Of a stretch of DNA of 64,000 nucleotides, positions 18,074 to 26,329 are shown one piece after another. Within the stretch, counting starts at the first letter, position 1. Every line of letters begins with the position of its first letter. The notes under the pieces were generated by a model, which was not told the origin of the DNA, did not search any database, and was given only the letters and a program-made list of their open reading frames with translations. This DNA is from Halobacillus litoralis (GTDB lineage: Bacteria > Bacillota > Bacilli > Bacillales > Halobacillaceae): NCBI RefSeq assembly GCF_020524025.1, contig NZ_JAIVKN010000003.1, positions 62,001 to 126,000 of the forward strand. The letters run 5' to 3'. A program made the position numbers and the translations under genes.

Positions 18074-18217
18074 TTGGGAAAAAGAACTTCACAAATGAAT
18101 GCAGCAAAAAACAATAACAAAACACCTAAAGAGAGTCTGCCAATTGAGGAAGAAATCGGCCACCGCACAAATAGAAATCGACCAAAGGCCGGGCCAGGTG
18201 CGGGAGCAGAAAAATAA
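18074..18217 (+). CDS. Small hydrophilic protein, unknown (spore-protein-like composition)
   Basis: 47 codons starting at a TTG ten bases after AAAAGGAG (a GTG nine bases earlier overlaps that site). The product is rich in Lys, Asn, Gly and Pro, with no hydrophobic segment: M-G-K-R-T-S-Q-M-N-A-A-K, then an acidic I-E-E-E-I-G-H and a G-P-G-A-G tail. The composition recalls small acid-soluble spore proteins of Bacilli, but I do not recognise a named family. A strong hairpin terminator follows 14 bases later, supporting a real transcript end. Confidence 0.5.
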   Translation: MGKRTSQMNAAKNNNKTPKESLPIEEEIGHRTNRNRPKAGPGAGAEK

Positions 18218-18231
18218 GTATGAAAACAGAA

Positions 18232-18270
18232 AAATCCTGAGAGACGGATTACGCCGTCTTCTCAGGATTT
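18232..18270. terminator. Bidirectional terminator
   Basis: AAATCCTGAG plus GACGG pairs with CCGTC plus CTCAGGATTT with a small internal bulge, ending in a T-rich run. It separates the small plus-strand ORF from the convergent SDR gene. Confidence 0.8.
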
Positions 18271-18288
18271 CTTCTTCTATCTAATCCA

Positions 18289-19032
18289 TTACATTGATTG
18301 ATTTGTAGGTCTTACAACAATCTCATTAATGGCTACTTCCCCTGGCTCTTCCAAGGCATAGCGGATGGTTCTCGCAATACTATCTGGTTTAATAGCTTCT
18401 TCATAAAGGTCCTCAACTCCACCTTTAACATCTTCATCTGTGATTGTCGATGTTAATTCCGTTGATACAGCACCAGGAGAGATAATGGTTGCTCTTATTT
18501 TACTTTCTGCAGATTCTTCCATTCTAAGACCATCTGTAATCGCTCTTACAGCAAACTTCGTTCCACTGTATACGGCACTTCCTGGGAAAACCACATGACC
18601 AGCAACAGATGAAACATTAATAATATGGCCCTGTTTTCTTTCGCGCATATGAGGAAGCACGGCTGATATACCATAAAGAACCCCTTTAATATTTACATCA
18701 ATCATTTGATCCCATTCTTTTACTTTCTGTTTATTTAAGTAGGAAAGAGGCATTAAGCCGGCATTATTAACAATGGCATCGATTTGACCGAATTCTTCTA
18801 TTGCGAACTCAGCAAGATGCTCCATTTCTTCATATGAAGTGACATCTGTCGTTTTATAAACAGCCTGTCCACCACCTTGGTTTACTTGATCCGCCAGATC
18901 TTTAAGGCGTTCTTCCCGACGTGCGGCTAATACAAGTTTCGCGCCTTTTGAAGATAGTTCTTTTGCTGTTTCTTCCCCTATTCCACTTGATGCCCCTGTA
19001 ATAATAACGACTTGATCTTGTAAGTTAGACAT
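18289..19032 (-). CDS. SDR family oxidoreductase (YdfG-like)
   Basis: 247 residues, a classical short-chain dehydrogenase. T-G-A-S-S-G-I-G-E near 12-20 binds NAD(P); N-N-A-G lies near 88-91; the catalytic Ser is in N-V-S-S-V-A-G; and Y-S-G-T-K supplies Tyr and Lys. An A-A-R-R-E-E-R stretch after the second strand favours NADP. TAGGAGGA precedes the ATG. The closest known relatives act on 3-hydroxy acids or are general NADP-dependent dehydrogenases. It is monocistronic. Confidence 0.9.
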   Translation of the reverse strand: MSNLQDQVVIITGASSGIGEETAKELSSKGAKLVLAARREERLKDLADQVNQGGGQAVYKTTDVTSYEEMEHLAEFAIEEFGQIDAIVNNAGLMPLSYLNKQKVKEWDQMIDVNIKGVLYGISAVLPHMRERKQGHIINVSSVAGHVVFPGSAVYSGTKFAVRAITDGLRMEESAESKIRATIISPGAVSTELTSTITDEDVKGGVEDLYEEAIKPDSIARTIRYALEEPGEVAINEIVVRPTNQSM

Positions 19033-19175
19033 TTGTAATCCTCCTAATTATCATGCTCATTCGTATTTACCACAGGAGCATCAGCCCAAAACTAATCGAT
19101 GTTCTTTGAATGTTCCCTTAACCTGTTTCTTGATGGACTTTTGAAATGAGATCATCCACTGGTTTTGTTCAAAAT

Positions 19176-19211
19176 AAAAACCGACAGGGGTAAAAACGCC
19201 TGCCGGTTTTT
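19176..19211 (-). terminator. Terminator of glcD-like/BASS operon
   Basis: AAAACCG(A)CAGG pairs with CCTGCCGGTTTT across a ten-base loop; the minus-strand transcript ends in T5. It starts 15 bases past the transporter stop. Confidence 0.8.
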
Positions 19212-19225
19212 CAACACTTATTTAG

Positions 19226-20218
19226 TCAATTTCCCGTATTTCTTAAAGGGCTGTCAAAGTTACGAGTGCCGCCATATGCCACTTTATCCTTCTCTACCGG
19301 GGTCTTCGACCATATTGTAGCAAGAATCGGTCCTGAGATGTTATGCCAGACAGCTGCAATCACATTCGGCAAAGCTGCTAATGGACCGAAATGAGCCGTC
19401 GCTAACGCTACACCAAGTCCTGAGTTCTGCATTCCAACCTCAATTGAGATCGCACGTCGTTTACTTTCATCTAAGCGCATCAATTTAGCCGCACCATAAC
19501 CCAGGGCTAATCCAATTAGATTGTGAAGCATGACCGCTGAAAATACGAGAACACCTGAAGTCATAATACTCTCTACATTTGCAGCTACAACAGCACAAAC
19601 AATAACAATAATGGCCAATACAGAAACCAAAGGTACAACAGTTGCACTCTTATCAACCATATTTGGTAATAACTTCCTGATTATAATCCCTAATGCAATC
19701 GGTACAACAATAACCTGAACGATCGAGATAAACATAGACACCGGGTCTACCGGCAGCCATTGTCCAGCTAATGCAAGAAGTATTAAGGGTGTTAGAACAG
19801 GAGCAAGCATAGTGGATAAAGACGTCATTGCTACGGAAAGCGCCAGGTTTCCCTTGGCTAAATACACCATGACATTAGATGATGTACCCCCGGGAACAGA
19901 TCCTAAAAGCACAAGTCCTGCTGCCAGTTCAGCGGGTAAATTCAGTACATAAGCAATTAAAAAAGCGGCCAGAGGCATAAATACAAATTGAGAAGCTGTA
20001 CCAATGATTACCGGTACAGGTCTCTTCAGCACCAGCTTAAAGTCAACCGGCTTCAAAGTCAGTCCCATGCCAAACATGACGACTCCAAGTAATATCGTAA
20101 TATAAGCTCCTAACCCTAAAAAAGAAGAAGGAAAGAAAAAAGCAATTAAAGCTGCTGCAACCACCCATAACGCAAAATATTTCCCTGCTAATTGACTAAC
20201 TGATTCAAGTATTCTCAT
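19226..20218 (-). CDS. Bile acid:sodium symporter family transporter (YocS-like)
   Basis: 330 residues with about ten membrane segments. BASS motifs include G-M-G-L-T-L-K near 51, the crossover G-S-V-P-G-G-T-S-S-N-V-M-V near 106-118, and E-V-G-M-Q-N-S-G-L-G near 261, regions that bind sodium and substrate. AGGAGG precedes the ATG, which lies 14 bases inside the upstream oxidase gene. Bacterial BASS proteins move organic anions such as ketopantoate or other keto and hydroxy acids. The coupling to a 2-hydroxyacid oxidase suggests an organic acid substrate. Confidence 0.9.
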   Translation of the reverse strand: MRILESVSQLAGKYFALWVVAAALIAFFFPSSFLGLGAYITILLGVVMFGMGLTLKPVDFKLVLKRPVPVIIGTASQFVFMPLAAFLIAYVLNLPAELAAGLVLLGSVPGGTSSNVMVYLAKGNLALSVAMTSLSTMLAPVLTPLILLALAGQWLPVDPVSMFISIVQVIVVPIALGIIIRKLLPNMVDKSATVVPLVSVLAIIVIVCAVVAANVESIMTSGVLVFSAVMLHNLIGLALGYGAAKLMRLDESKRRAISIEVGMQNSGLGVALATAHFGPLAALPNVIAAVWHNISGPILATIWSKTPVEKDKVAYGGTRNFDSPLRNTGN

Positions 20219-21608
20219 TTTCCTGCCTCCTCTTGTGAACTAATTTATCCGGGTTCATAATTCCTTTAGGATCAAGGGAATCTTTAATAGACTCCATAAC
20301 ATGAAGAGCATCCCCATGTTCTTTTTCCATGTATTTCATTTTACCTAGACCTACACCATGTTCCCCTGTACAAGTTCCTCCACGACTCAGAGCATCTTCA
20401 ACAATCGCTTCATTGAAACGTTCAGCTCTTTTCATTTCTTCCGAATCGTTCGCATCGACCATCAGCAGAGCATGATAGTTCCCATCGCCTACATGACCAA
20501 GAATTCCCGCTTCAAAACCAAGTGTCTCAATGTTTTCTCTTCCATATTTAATTGCTCCAGCAAGCTCTGACAACGGGACACAGACATCGGTAACCATCAA
20601 ACTCCTGCCAGGATTACCGTGGATATAGGCGTACGCTAAATTGTGGCGGGCTTCCCACAGTTTATTCCGGCCTGCGGAATCCCCTTCAAACTGAATTCCT
20701 TCACAATCATGATCAGCTACAATGTCTTTCGCAAAGTCGACATCCTGGTTTAGTCCAGCTTCGTTCCCATGAAACTCTAAAAATAAAGTAGGTTTTTCCT
20801 TGTAATCCGTTCCATTAAAGCTATTGACCTGCCTGATTGACGATTCATCCACCAACTCCACACGTGCAATCGGAATTCCCGCCTGCAGAATAGAGACGAC
20901 AGCTTCTACCGCATGGTCTACACTTGGAAAAGAAGCTCTTCCGGCTACGATCTGTTCTGGTATCCCATAAACCCGCAGAGTAAGCTCCGTTATACACCCC
21001 AATGTCCCTTCTGATCCAACATATAGGCTATTTAAATGAAGGCCGGAAGACGATTTTCTTGCTAAATTTCCGGTATGTATAACTTTTCCATCAGGTGAAA
21101 CAACTTCAAGACTTTGTACTTGATCTCGCATGACTCCATATTTCACAGAAGTGGTTCCACTTGCATTCGTGGCCGCCATCCCTCCAAGAGTCGCATCAGC
21201 ACCTGGATCTACAGAAAAGAAAAGTCCATGTTTTTTCAATTTTTCATTCAACTGCGAACGAGTTACTCCAGGCTGAACTCGAACGAGAAAATCTTTTTCC
21301 CGTACTTCTAATACTTGATTCATAGAAGAAAAATCTATCGTGAGTCCTTGATTATAAGGAATCGCATGCCCTTCCAAACTTGATCCAAGACCAAACGGCG
21401 TAACCGCCGTATGGTGGGCGTCGGCTATTTTAATGATCGCTTGCACTTCTTCCGTACTTTCAGGAAATACAACGACATCAGGGCGGCTCGCCTTGTGATA
21501 AGATTCATCCTTACTATGATGGTCTAGAATTGTCTCATTCGTTGAGACTTGATCCTCTCTTAAAAGGTTTCTCAGTTCATAAAGAAACGAATTGCTGCTT
21601 GTTTTCAT
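20205..21608 (-). CDS. FAD-binding 2-hydroxyacid oxidase/dehydrogenase (GlcD/D-lactate dehydrogenase type)
   Basis: 467 residues of the FAD-linked oxidase fold. The N-terminal FAD domain contains P-F-G-L-G-S-S-L-E-G-H near 71-81 and a G-A-D-A-T-L-G-G-M-A-A-T-N-A-S-G-T block near 138-154. The C-terminal domain contains G-H-V-G-D-G-N-Y-H and the closing G-E-H-G-V-G-L-G-K-M-K-Y. These match glycolate oxidase subunit GlcD and D-lactate dehydrogenases. The start ATG follows GGGAGG. It is the first gene of an operon with a BASS transporter, suggesting uptake then oxidation of a D-2-hydroxy acid. There is no GlcE/GlcF-like partner, so it works alone or with a distant one. Confidence 0.9.
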   Translation of the reverse strand: MKTSSNSFLYELRNLLREDQVSTNETILDHHSKDESYHKASRPDVVVFPESTEEVQAIIKIADAHHTAVTPFGLGSSLEGHAIPYNQGLTIDFSSMNQVLEVREKDFLVRVQPGVTRSQLNEKLKKHGLFFSVDPGADATLGGMAATNASGTTSVKYGVMRDQVQSLEVVSPDGKVIHTGNLARKSSSGLHLNSLYVGSEGTLGCITELTLRVYGIPEQIVAGRASFPSVDHAVEAVVSILQAGIPIARVELVDESSIRQVNSFNGTDYKEKPTLFLEFHGNEAGLNQDVDFAKDIVADHDCEGIQFEGDSAGRNKLWEARHNLAYAYIHGNPGRSLMVTDVCVPLSELAGAIKYGRENIETLGFEAGILGHVGDGNYHALLMVDANDSEEMKRAERFNEAIVEDALSRGGTCTGEHGVGLGKMKYMEKEHGDALHVMESIKDSLDPKGIMNPDKLVHKRRQENENT

Positions 21609-21768
21609 TTGTAAACCTCCCCCGTCATACTTTTGAACTGTTTCATCACATTATACTTAATCGTCAGAAAATAACAATAACTTTTACTTTTTATCATTTT
21701 TTTCTATGGTTCAGCAGCAAAAAGAGACTCATTTCTATATCCTGACCACCTGAATTCCCCATCCACAC

Positions 21769-21800
21769 AAAAAACACCGCCCTCCCAACAGGAGAGCGGC
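21769..21800 (-). terminator. Terminator of amt-DUF294-exonuclease operon
   Basis: CCGCTCTCC and GGGAGGGCGG form a GC-rich stem with a four-base loop; the minus-strand transcript continues into TGTTTTTT. Confidence 0.75.
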
Positions 21801-21804
21801 AGAC

Positions 21805-22527
21805 TTACTTTAACGTCGCTAAATGTGTGTAAACATCTTTTAAATTATGATAATTTTTCTCTTGGATCTCTCGAATACTTTCCACCCACAACTTTGCCGT
21901 AGCCACAGCATCATGCAGAGCATGGTGCCGCTGATCAATTTGTATTCCATATTGCTCACAACACTCATCAAGAGATATTAAACGGTCATCAGGATAGTTA
22001 ATTGTAGTTAAGAAAGAAGTATCCACAATCCTATGCTGGAACTTCTGTTTTAACGCAAGCCACGTTGCATGGTTCATAAACTGCTTTTCATGACTGGCAT
22101 GGTGGGCAACAAGCACATCTGCTTTAATGAACGCAAAGAAGTCTTTTAATGCATCACGAAGAGAAGGAGCATCTGCCAGCATTTCCTCTGTAATACCTGT
22201 TAAATTAACAATCTCCTCAGAAAGCGGGGTTTCATTTTTTACGAGAGAATAAAAAGTCTCCGCCTCCTTAATCTCCGTCCCTGCAACCTTAACAGCACCA
22301 ATGGATATAATCTCATCCCCTTTATAGGGGTAAAATCCGGTCGTCTCCAAATCAAAAATCACTACTTGTAAAGCATCAAAGGGAATATCTAATACATTTT
22401 GATCCTTCATTTGCCGCTCCAAGTCCCTCACATAAGCTACATTGGAGGGATTATTCTGATTTAAAGAAGAAAAACCATTTCCAATTCTCCCAGATAAGTC
22501 CTTTACAAATTGTACGAATGGATTCAT
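21805..22527 (-). CDS. DnaQ-like 3'-5' exonuclease domain protein
   Basis: 240 residues. After about 50 less conserved residues comes a DEDDh exonuclease domain: V-I-F-D-L-E-T-T-G (D59, E61), a second motif A-H-H-A-S-H-E-K-Q-F in which Glu stands where Asp is usual, and a third H-H-A-L-H-D-A-V-A-T-A near 200. The first metal-ligand pair and the final His/Asp are intact, so activity is likely. The ATG overlaps the stop of the upstream DUF294 gene (ATGA). This pairing recurs in bacteria, but its role is not established. It could process RNA or DNA. Confidence 0.88.
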   Translation of the reverse strand: MNPFVQFVKDLSGRIGNGFSSLNQNNPSNVAYVRDLERQMKDQNVLDIPFDALQVVIFDLETTGFYPYKGDEIISIGAVKVAGTEIKEAETFYSLVKNETPLSEEIVNLTGITEEMLADAPSLRDALKDFFAFIKADVLVAHHASHEKQFMNHATWLALKQKFQHRIVDTSFLTTINYPDDRLISLDECCEQYGIQIDQRHHALHDAVATAKLWVESIREIQEKNYHNLKDVYTHLATLK

Positions 22528-23492
22528 ATCAGTCCCTCTTCTTTAAATATAGACTTGGCTTTTGAAAATAACTTATGTCCCTGTTTAATCAAGTATTTCA
22601 ATTCCTGCTTTTCTTCTTTTGTTAATTGATCGACAGTTATTAAATGAACTTGATCATAGCTGACAGCATGCTTTCTTAAAGAAAGACGCATCTCCAATAG
22701 ACGAAGGAAATCTTGTTGGTAAGGTTTCAAAGATGGATAATGCACCAGCAGCTTTTCAAACCTTCTATTTGTCGAAGGTTCTTGAATCTGCTTTTTTAAC
22801 GCCAGCATTCGAACAGCATTGATATAAGGGAAATACACGGTCTGTTTTAAGTTGAGACTTCCCCTTTTATCTCCTTTATACTCAGGTAGGAGTTGACCAA
22901 AAACTCCAATCCCTTTTTTAATAAAGTTCACATTCTCGATCATCCTGCTATACAGCTCCGGATGATTATCAAGATTCGAAAACACATGTTTCTTAATGCT
23001 TGATAAGTCAAAGGCATCTCCTATTAACACCCTTGAATCAAAGAAAATTGTAAAGTTGCGAAGTGCCTGCCAGCTTGCTGTGTTCAACCATTCCAGTATC
23101 TGTGTCTGGAAGGTTTCTACAGGCTGACACCATAAAGGATTGGAAGCCATCACATTCCCCTCACACTTTTGGTAGCCTACAACGTCAAGTCCGTCACGAA
23201 TTTCTTCTCCAAGTCTCAAAAAATAGTCCTGGTCATTCAGCGGGCCGTCGAAGAGGATTCCATGATCCTGATCACTCCAGACAGATTGTTCAAAACGACC
23301 GGCACTTCCCATTAGAAAAAAAGCAAAAGGAGCAGGCGGCGGCCCTAGCTCACGTTCTACTTTTTCTTCTGCCAACCTAACCGTTTGATAAATCAACTGA
23401 TCATGAAATGAATTTAATTGGAAGTGATCATCAGCAACGGAATCGATCGTTTCCTCCCGCCAATTTTTCAACTCTTCATAGGCTTTAAACAT
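22524..23492 (-). CDS. DUF294 nucleotidyltransferase-like protein
   Basis: 322 residues. The nucleotidyltransferase core shows M-G-S-A-G-R-F-E-Q-S-V-W-S-D-Q-D-H-G (61-78), with Asp74 and Asp76 as the expected metal ligands, the pattern of DUF294 proteins distantly related to the GlnD/GlnE uridylyl- and adenylyltransferases. A helical C-terminal domain (DUF294_C type) follows. It lacks the CBS and cyclic-nucleotide-binding domains that many relatives carry N-terminally. It starts 14 bases after the ammonium transporter stop and overlaps the exonuclease start, so the three are probably one transcript. Confidence 0.85.
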   Translation of the reverse strand: MFKAYEELKNWREETIDSVADDHFQLNSFHDQLIYQTVRLAEEKVERELGPPPAPFAFFLMGSAGRFEQSVWSDQDHGILFDGPLNDQDYFLRLGEEIRDGLDVVGYQKCEGNVMASNPLWCQPVETFQTQILEWLNTASWQALRNFTIFFDSRVLIGDAFDLSSIKKHVFSNLDNHPELYSRMIENVNFIKKGIGVFGQLLPEYKGDKRGSLNLKQTVYFPYINAVRMLALKKQIQEPSTNRRFEKLLVHYPSLKPYQQDFLRLLEMRLSLRKHAVSYDQVHLITVDQLTKEEKQELKYLIKQGHKLFSKAKSIFKEEGLI

Positions 23493-23506
23493 AAATCCCT
23501 GTTTCC

Positions 23507-24778
23507 TTACCCATGTTTACGTCCTGAAGCAGCATCCGGAGGTGTTAAGTTTTCAGGATAGCCATATCCTCCATGTTCACTCAAATCAAGACCCATAATT
23601 TCCTCTTCTTCTGTTACGCGCAGACCGCCCATGACCTTATCCATTACTTTCAGGATGAGGTAAGATACAATGAATGCATAAAGGCCGCAGCTGACAACAC
23701 CAAGAATTTGAACACCCAGCTGCTCAAATCCACCGCCGTACAATAAACCCGGACGACCGACTGTAGCTAGTTCAGGTGTGGCAAAAATACCATTAGATAA
23801 CGTACCCCAGACCCCGACGGTTCCGTGTACGGATAACGCAAAGATTGGGTCATCAATTCTCTTTTTATCAAAGAATCTCATACTAAAGAACACAAAGGCT
23901 CCACCCACTAATCCAATAACAACCGCTGCCCATGGCTCAACAAAGGCACATGAAGCTGTTATTGCTACAAGCCCGGCCAGCGCCCCGTTCAAAGTTGTTG
24001 GTACATCCGCTTTTCCTGTAACTGCCCATACCATCAACATAGCACCAACAGCACCGGCTCCTGCTGCCAATTGTGTATTTAACGCAACGTAACCAAAGAA
24101 AGCATCTGCTACACCAAATGTACTACCGGCATTAAAACCAAACCAGCCAACCCATAATAGTAAGACTCCCAGAGCTGTAAACACTTGGTTATGTCCTGCA
24201 ATCTCATTTGAAGATCCATCTTTATTGTACTTTCCGATTCGAGGCTTCAATATCATAGTAGCAGCAAGAGCAGCCATGGCTCCTGTCAGGTGAACGACTG
24301 TAGATCCGGCAAAGTCCTGCTTTCCATGTTCAGCCAGCCAGCCGCCTCCCCAAATCCAGTGAGCAATAACCGGGTAAATTAGAACAGAAAATAAAATAGC
24401 AAAGACAACATAAGCCACCAGCTTCGCTCGTTCAGCAAAACCACCAAAAGCAATAGTCATCGCAATGGCAGCGAATGCAAGTTGAAAGAGAAAGTCCACC
24501 GATCCAGCCAAACCTTCTCCCATTGTAGTTGCATCACCATAGAAGAAGTTGGACAAGCCAATTATTGCGTTTCCTTCTCCATAAATCAGACCGTATCCAA
24601 CAGCCCAGAATACGAGAGATACAATACCCACAGTAAAGACGGTTTTACCAGCGATGTGGCCCGCGTTCTTCATTCTCGTCGATCCAGCTTCTAAGAGAAT
24701 AAATCCCCCCTGCATCAGTAAAACCAGGATCGTACAGACAATGATCCATAAGTTATTCATTAAAAAAGTCGCTTCCAT
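23507..24778 (-). CDS. amt: Ammonium transporter
   Basis: 423 residues from the ATG at 24778 (GGAGGGG upstream; a TTG six bases earlier is too close to the site). Eleven or so membrane segments with Amt blocks: L-M-Q-G-G-F-I-L-L-E-A-G near 20, the first pore His in I-A-H-W-I-W-G-G-G-W-L near 140, D-F-A-G-S-T-V-V-H-L near 155, F-N-A-G-S near 215 and the second pore His in S-V-H-G-T-V-G-V-W-G-T near 310. It imports ammonium across the membrane. No glnK follows, unlike the usual amtB-glnK pair; DUF294 and exonuclease genes follow instead. A GlnR/TnrA site overlaps the leader. Confidence 0.95.
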   Translation of the reverse strand: MEATFLMNNLWIIVCTILVLLMQGGFILLEAGSTRMKNAGHIAGKTVFTVGIVSLVFWAVGYGLIYGEGNAIIGLSNFFYGDATTMGEGLAGSVDFLFQLAFAAIAMTIAFGGFAERAKLVAYVVFAILFSVLIYPVIAHWIWGGGWLAEHGKQDFAGSTVVHLTGAMAALAATMILKPRIGKYNKDGSSNEIAGHNQVFTALGVLLLWVGWFGFNAGSTFGVADAFFGYVALNTQLAAGAGAVGAMLMVWAVTGKADVPTTLNGALAGLVAITASCAFVEPWAAVVIGLVGGAFVFFSMRFFDKKRIDDPIFALSVHGTVGVWGTLSNGIFATPELATVGRPGLLYGGGFEQLGVQILGVVSCGLYAFIVSYLILKVMDKVMGGLRVTEEEEIMGLDLSEHGGYGYPENLTPPDAASGRKHG

Positions 24779-24794
24779 TTTCAATTCCCCTCCA

Positions 24795-24827
24795 TGTTAG
24801 ATTATATAACATAATATGTTATATAAT
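24795..24827. promoter_or_regulatory. GlnR/TnrA operator and overlapping 27-base palindrome
   Basis: TGTTAGATTATATAACA (24795-24811) fits the GlnR/TnrA consensus TGTNA-N7-TNACA exactly. It overlaps an inverted repeat at 24801-24827 with 13-base perfect arms (ATTATATAACATA) about a central base. Both lie around and just downstream of the predicted amt -10, a position expected for repression, so control by nitrogen status is likely. Confidence 0.75.
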
Positions 24828-24851
24828 ACTGTACCAAAGTCTGAATGTTAA
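24823..24851 (-). promoter_or_regulatory. Promoter of the amt operon
   Basis: On the minus strand, TTAACA (24851-24846), a 17-base spacer and TATTAT (24828-24823) form a plausible sigma-A promoter about 45 bases before the amt start codon. Confidence 0.6.
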
Positions 24852-24907
24852 CACAATCAATATGTCAGGATTCTTTACACTTCTATTTATTTTAAAGATC
24901 ACCATGC

Positions 24908-24930
24908 AAAAAACCCCTTTATAAAAGGGG
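24908..24930 (-). terminator. Terminator of polysaccharide deacetylase gene
   Basis: CCCCTTT and AAAGGGG form a compact stem; the minus-strand transcript then runs into T6. Confidence 0.8.
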
Positions 24931-24945
24931 CGGCATAAAATAAAT

Positions 24946-25713
24946 TCATTCTCCAAATCCATTCAGAATTCTATAATTGACGTGCTTTTGAATGAGCTCT
25001 GAAACTGTCACGAACTGATAGCCTTCTTCAATTAATTCAGGCAGAATCTGCTTTAAAGCTTTCACTGTCTGGGAACGGTTTCCCCCAAAGTCATGAAATA
25101 GGATGATATCTCCGTTTTTCGCATTACTCAGGACGGTATTTACAATTTTAGGTACTCCCGGACTCTGCCAGTCTTTTGTATCTTGGTGCCATGACCACAT
25201 CACTACCATATATCCTTCCTCGTTTGCTGTATCAACAATAATATCGTTGTAAACACCTCCTGGAGGTCGAAAAAGCTTCGGAGGAACTCCTGTAATATCT
25301 TCAATCACTTCTGAGGTAAAATCGATCTCTTTAATGATCTCCTCTTTCGTAATTCCAGTAAAGTTTGGATGGTGAAACGTATGATTGGCGAGCTCATGTC
25401 CAGATTCAACCATGGCCCGGATAAGTTCAGGATTCTGTTGGACACGTGTACCTACTACAAAAAAGGTGGCCCTCGCATCATATTCTTCTAATATCTTAAG
25501 GATCTCCGGGGTATACTTTATACTCGGACCATCATCAAAAGTAATGGCCATGTATTTCGAATGAGTAGGGACATCCCAAATCGCCTTCCCTTTTTCCTCA
25601 TAAAAATGCCTGGGGTGGTTCATTGCATGCGTACAGGACGGGAATAACAGAAACAGGATAAGGACAAAAACCGAATAAGAACAGACTCTCCTCAAAAAGA
25701 AGCACCCTCTCAC
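24946..25713 (-). CDS. Polysaccharide deacetylase family protein (CE4), exported
   Basis: 255 residues from a GTG after AAAGGA. A basic N-terminus and hydrophobic segment to about residue 29 predict secretion. The NodB domain is intact: T-F-D-D-G-P at 58-63 (catalytic and metal Asp), H111 and H115 in H-T-F-H-H, R-P-P-G-G at 149-153, the D-T-K-D-W block near 180, and L-F-H-D near 205. Such enzymes remove N-acetyl (or muramic-delta-lactam-forming) groups from cell-wall glycans. It is monocistronic with its own terminator. The precise glycan target is unknown. Confidence 0.92.
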   Translation of the reverse strand: MRGCFFLRRVCSYSVFVLILFLLFPSCTHAMNHPRHFYEEKGKAIWDVPTHSKYMAITFDDGPSIKYTPEILKILEEYDARATFFVVGTRVQQNPELIRAMVESGHELANHTFHHPNFTGITKEEIIKEIDFTSEVIEDITGVPPKLFRPPGGVYNDIIVDTANEEGYMVVMWSWHQDTKDWQSPGVPKIVNTVLSNAKNGDIILFHDFGGNRSQTVKALKQILPELIEEGYQFVTVSELIQKHVNYRILNGFGE

Positions 25714-25893
25714 GTTTTCCTTTAGTTTGCAGAGTGTATACGCGTCTTATACGTTTTCTACGCTCTCTCTTTTATCCATTGACCCTTTCATATCTCTTCA
25801 CATATCTTTCTAATCCTGCACACCTGGTTTCGACACTTTGTAAGAGAGGGCTGCCTGTAAAGAACTATAACCGTGTAACAGATTTTAACCATT

Positions 25894-25924
25894 AAAAAAG
25901 CCAGGCACTGAAACCAAGCCTGAC
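25894..25924 (-). terminator. Terminator of small membrane protein gene
   Basis: On the minus strand GTCAGGC pairs with GCCTGGC across an 11-base loop, followed by T6. Confidence 0.75.
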
Positions 25925-25926
25925 TT

Positions 25927-26223
25927 TCATAATTTTTTTATTGGTTTTAAGATGGTACGCTGGAGTGGAACTCCCCCCATGGGTACATTTCGTTCAATAA
26001 ATACATAAAGCCTCCCATCAATTAGAAACTTATAATCTCCCTGATAGCTGACTTCATGCCCTTCTTCAATAAGCTTCTTCTTAACTGCCTGTATATATTC
26101 ACTGTGATTCATATAACGTTCATCCAAGTCAATCTGCATATGGCCTTTCCGATAGCCCATCAGCCAGTTAAATAAGAAAAATAATCCGGCAGCCATACCA
26201 ACAATACCTAAAAATGTCCACAT
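25927..26223 (-). CDS. Hypothetical protein with N-terminal membrane anchor
   Basis: 98 residues; GAAAGGAG precedes the ATG. Residues about 3-22 form one membrane helix. The remainder is a soluble, mixed-charge region of predicted alternating helix and strand (E-Y-I-Q-A-V-K-K-K-L-I-E-E-G-H-E-V, then F-L-I-D-G-R-L-Y-V-F-I-E-R). No known family is recognised. It is probably its own transcription unit, with a terminator directly downstream. Confidence 0.75.
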   Translation of the reverse strand: MWTFLGIVGMAAGLFFLFNWLMGYRKGHMQIDLDERYMNHSEYIQAVKKKLIEEGHEVSYQGDYKFLIDGRLYVFIERNVPMGGVPLQRTILKPIKKL

Positions 26224-26300
26224 ACGGACCTCTCCTTTCCAGCTTCTCTTATACCTATACGAAACAGAAAAGCGTAAGTTTCAACAAAAGAGAATAAAGA

Positions 26301-26329
26301 AAAAGCCGGTTCTTAAAGAACCGGCTTTT
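26301..26329 (-). terminator. Terminator overlapping the rhodanese stop codon
   Basis: AAAAGCCGGTTCTT is repeated in inverse orientation as AAGAACCGGCTTTT with almost no loop. Its right arm includes the last bases of the rhodanese gene. Confidence 0.75.
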
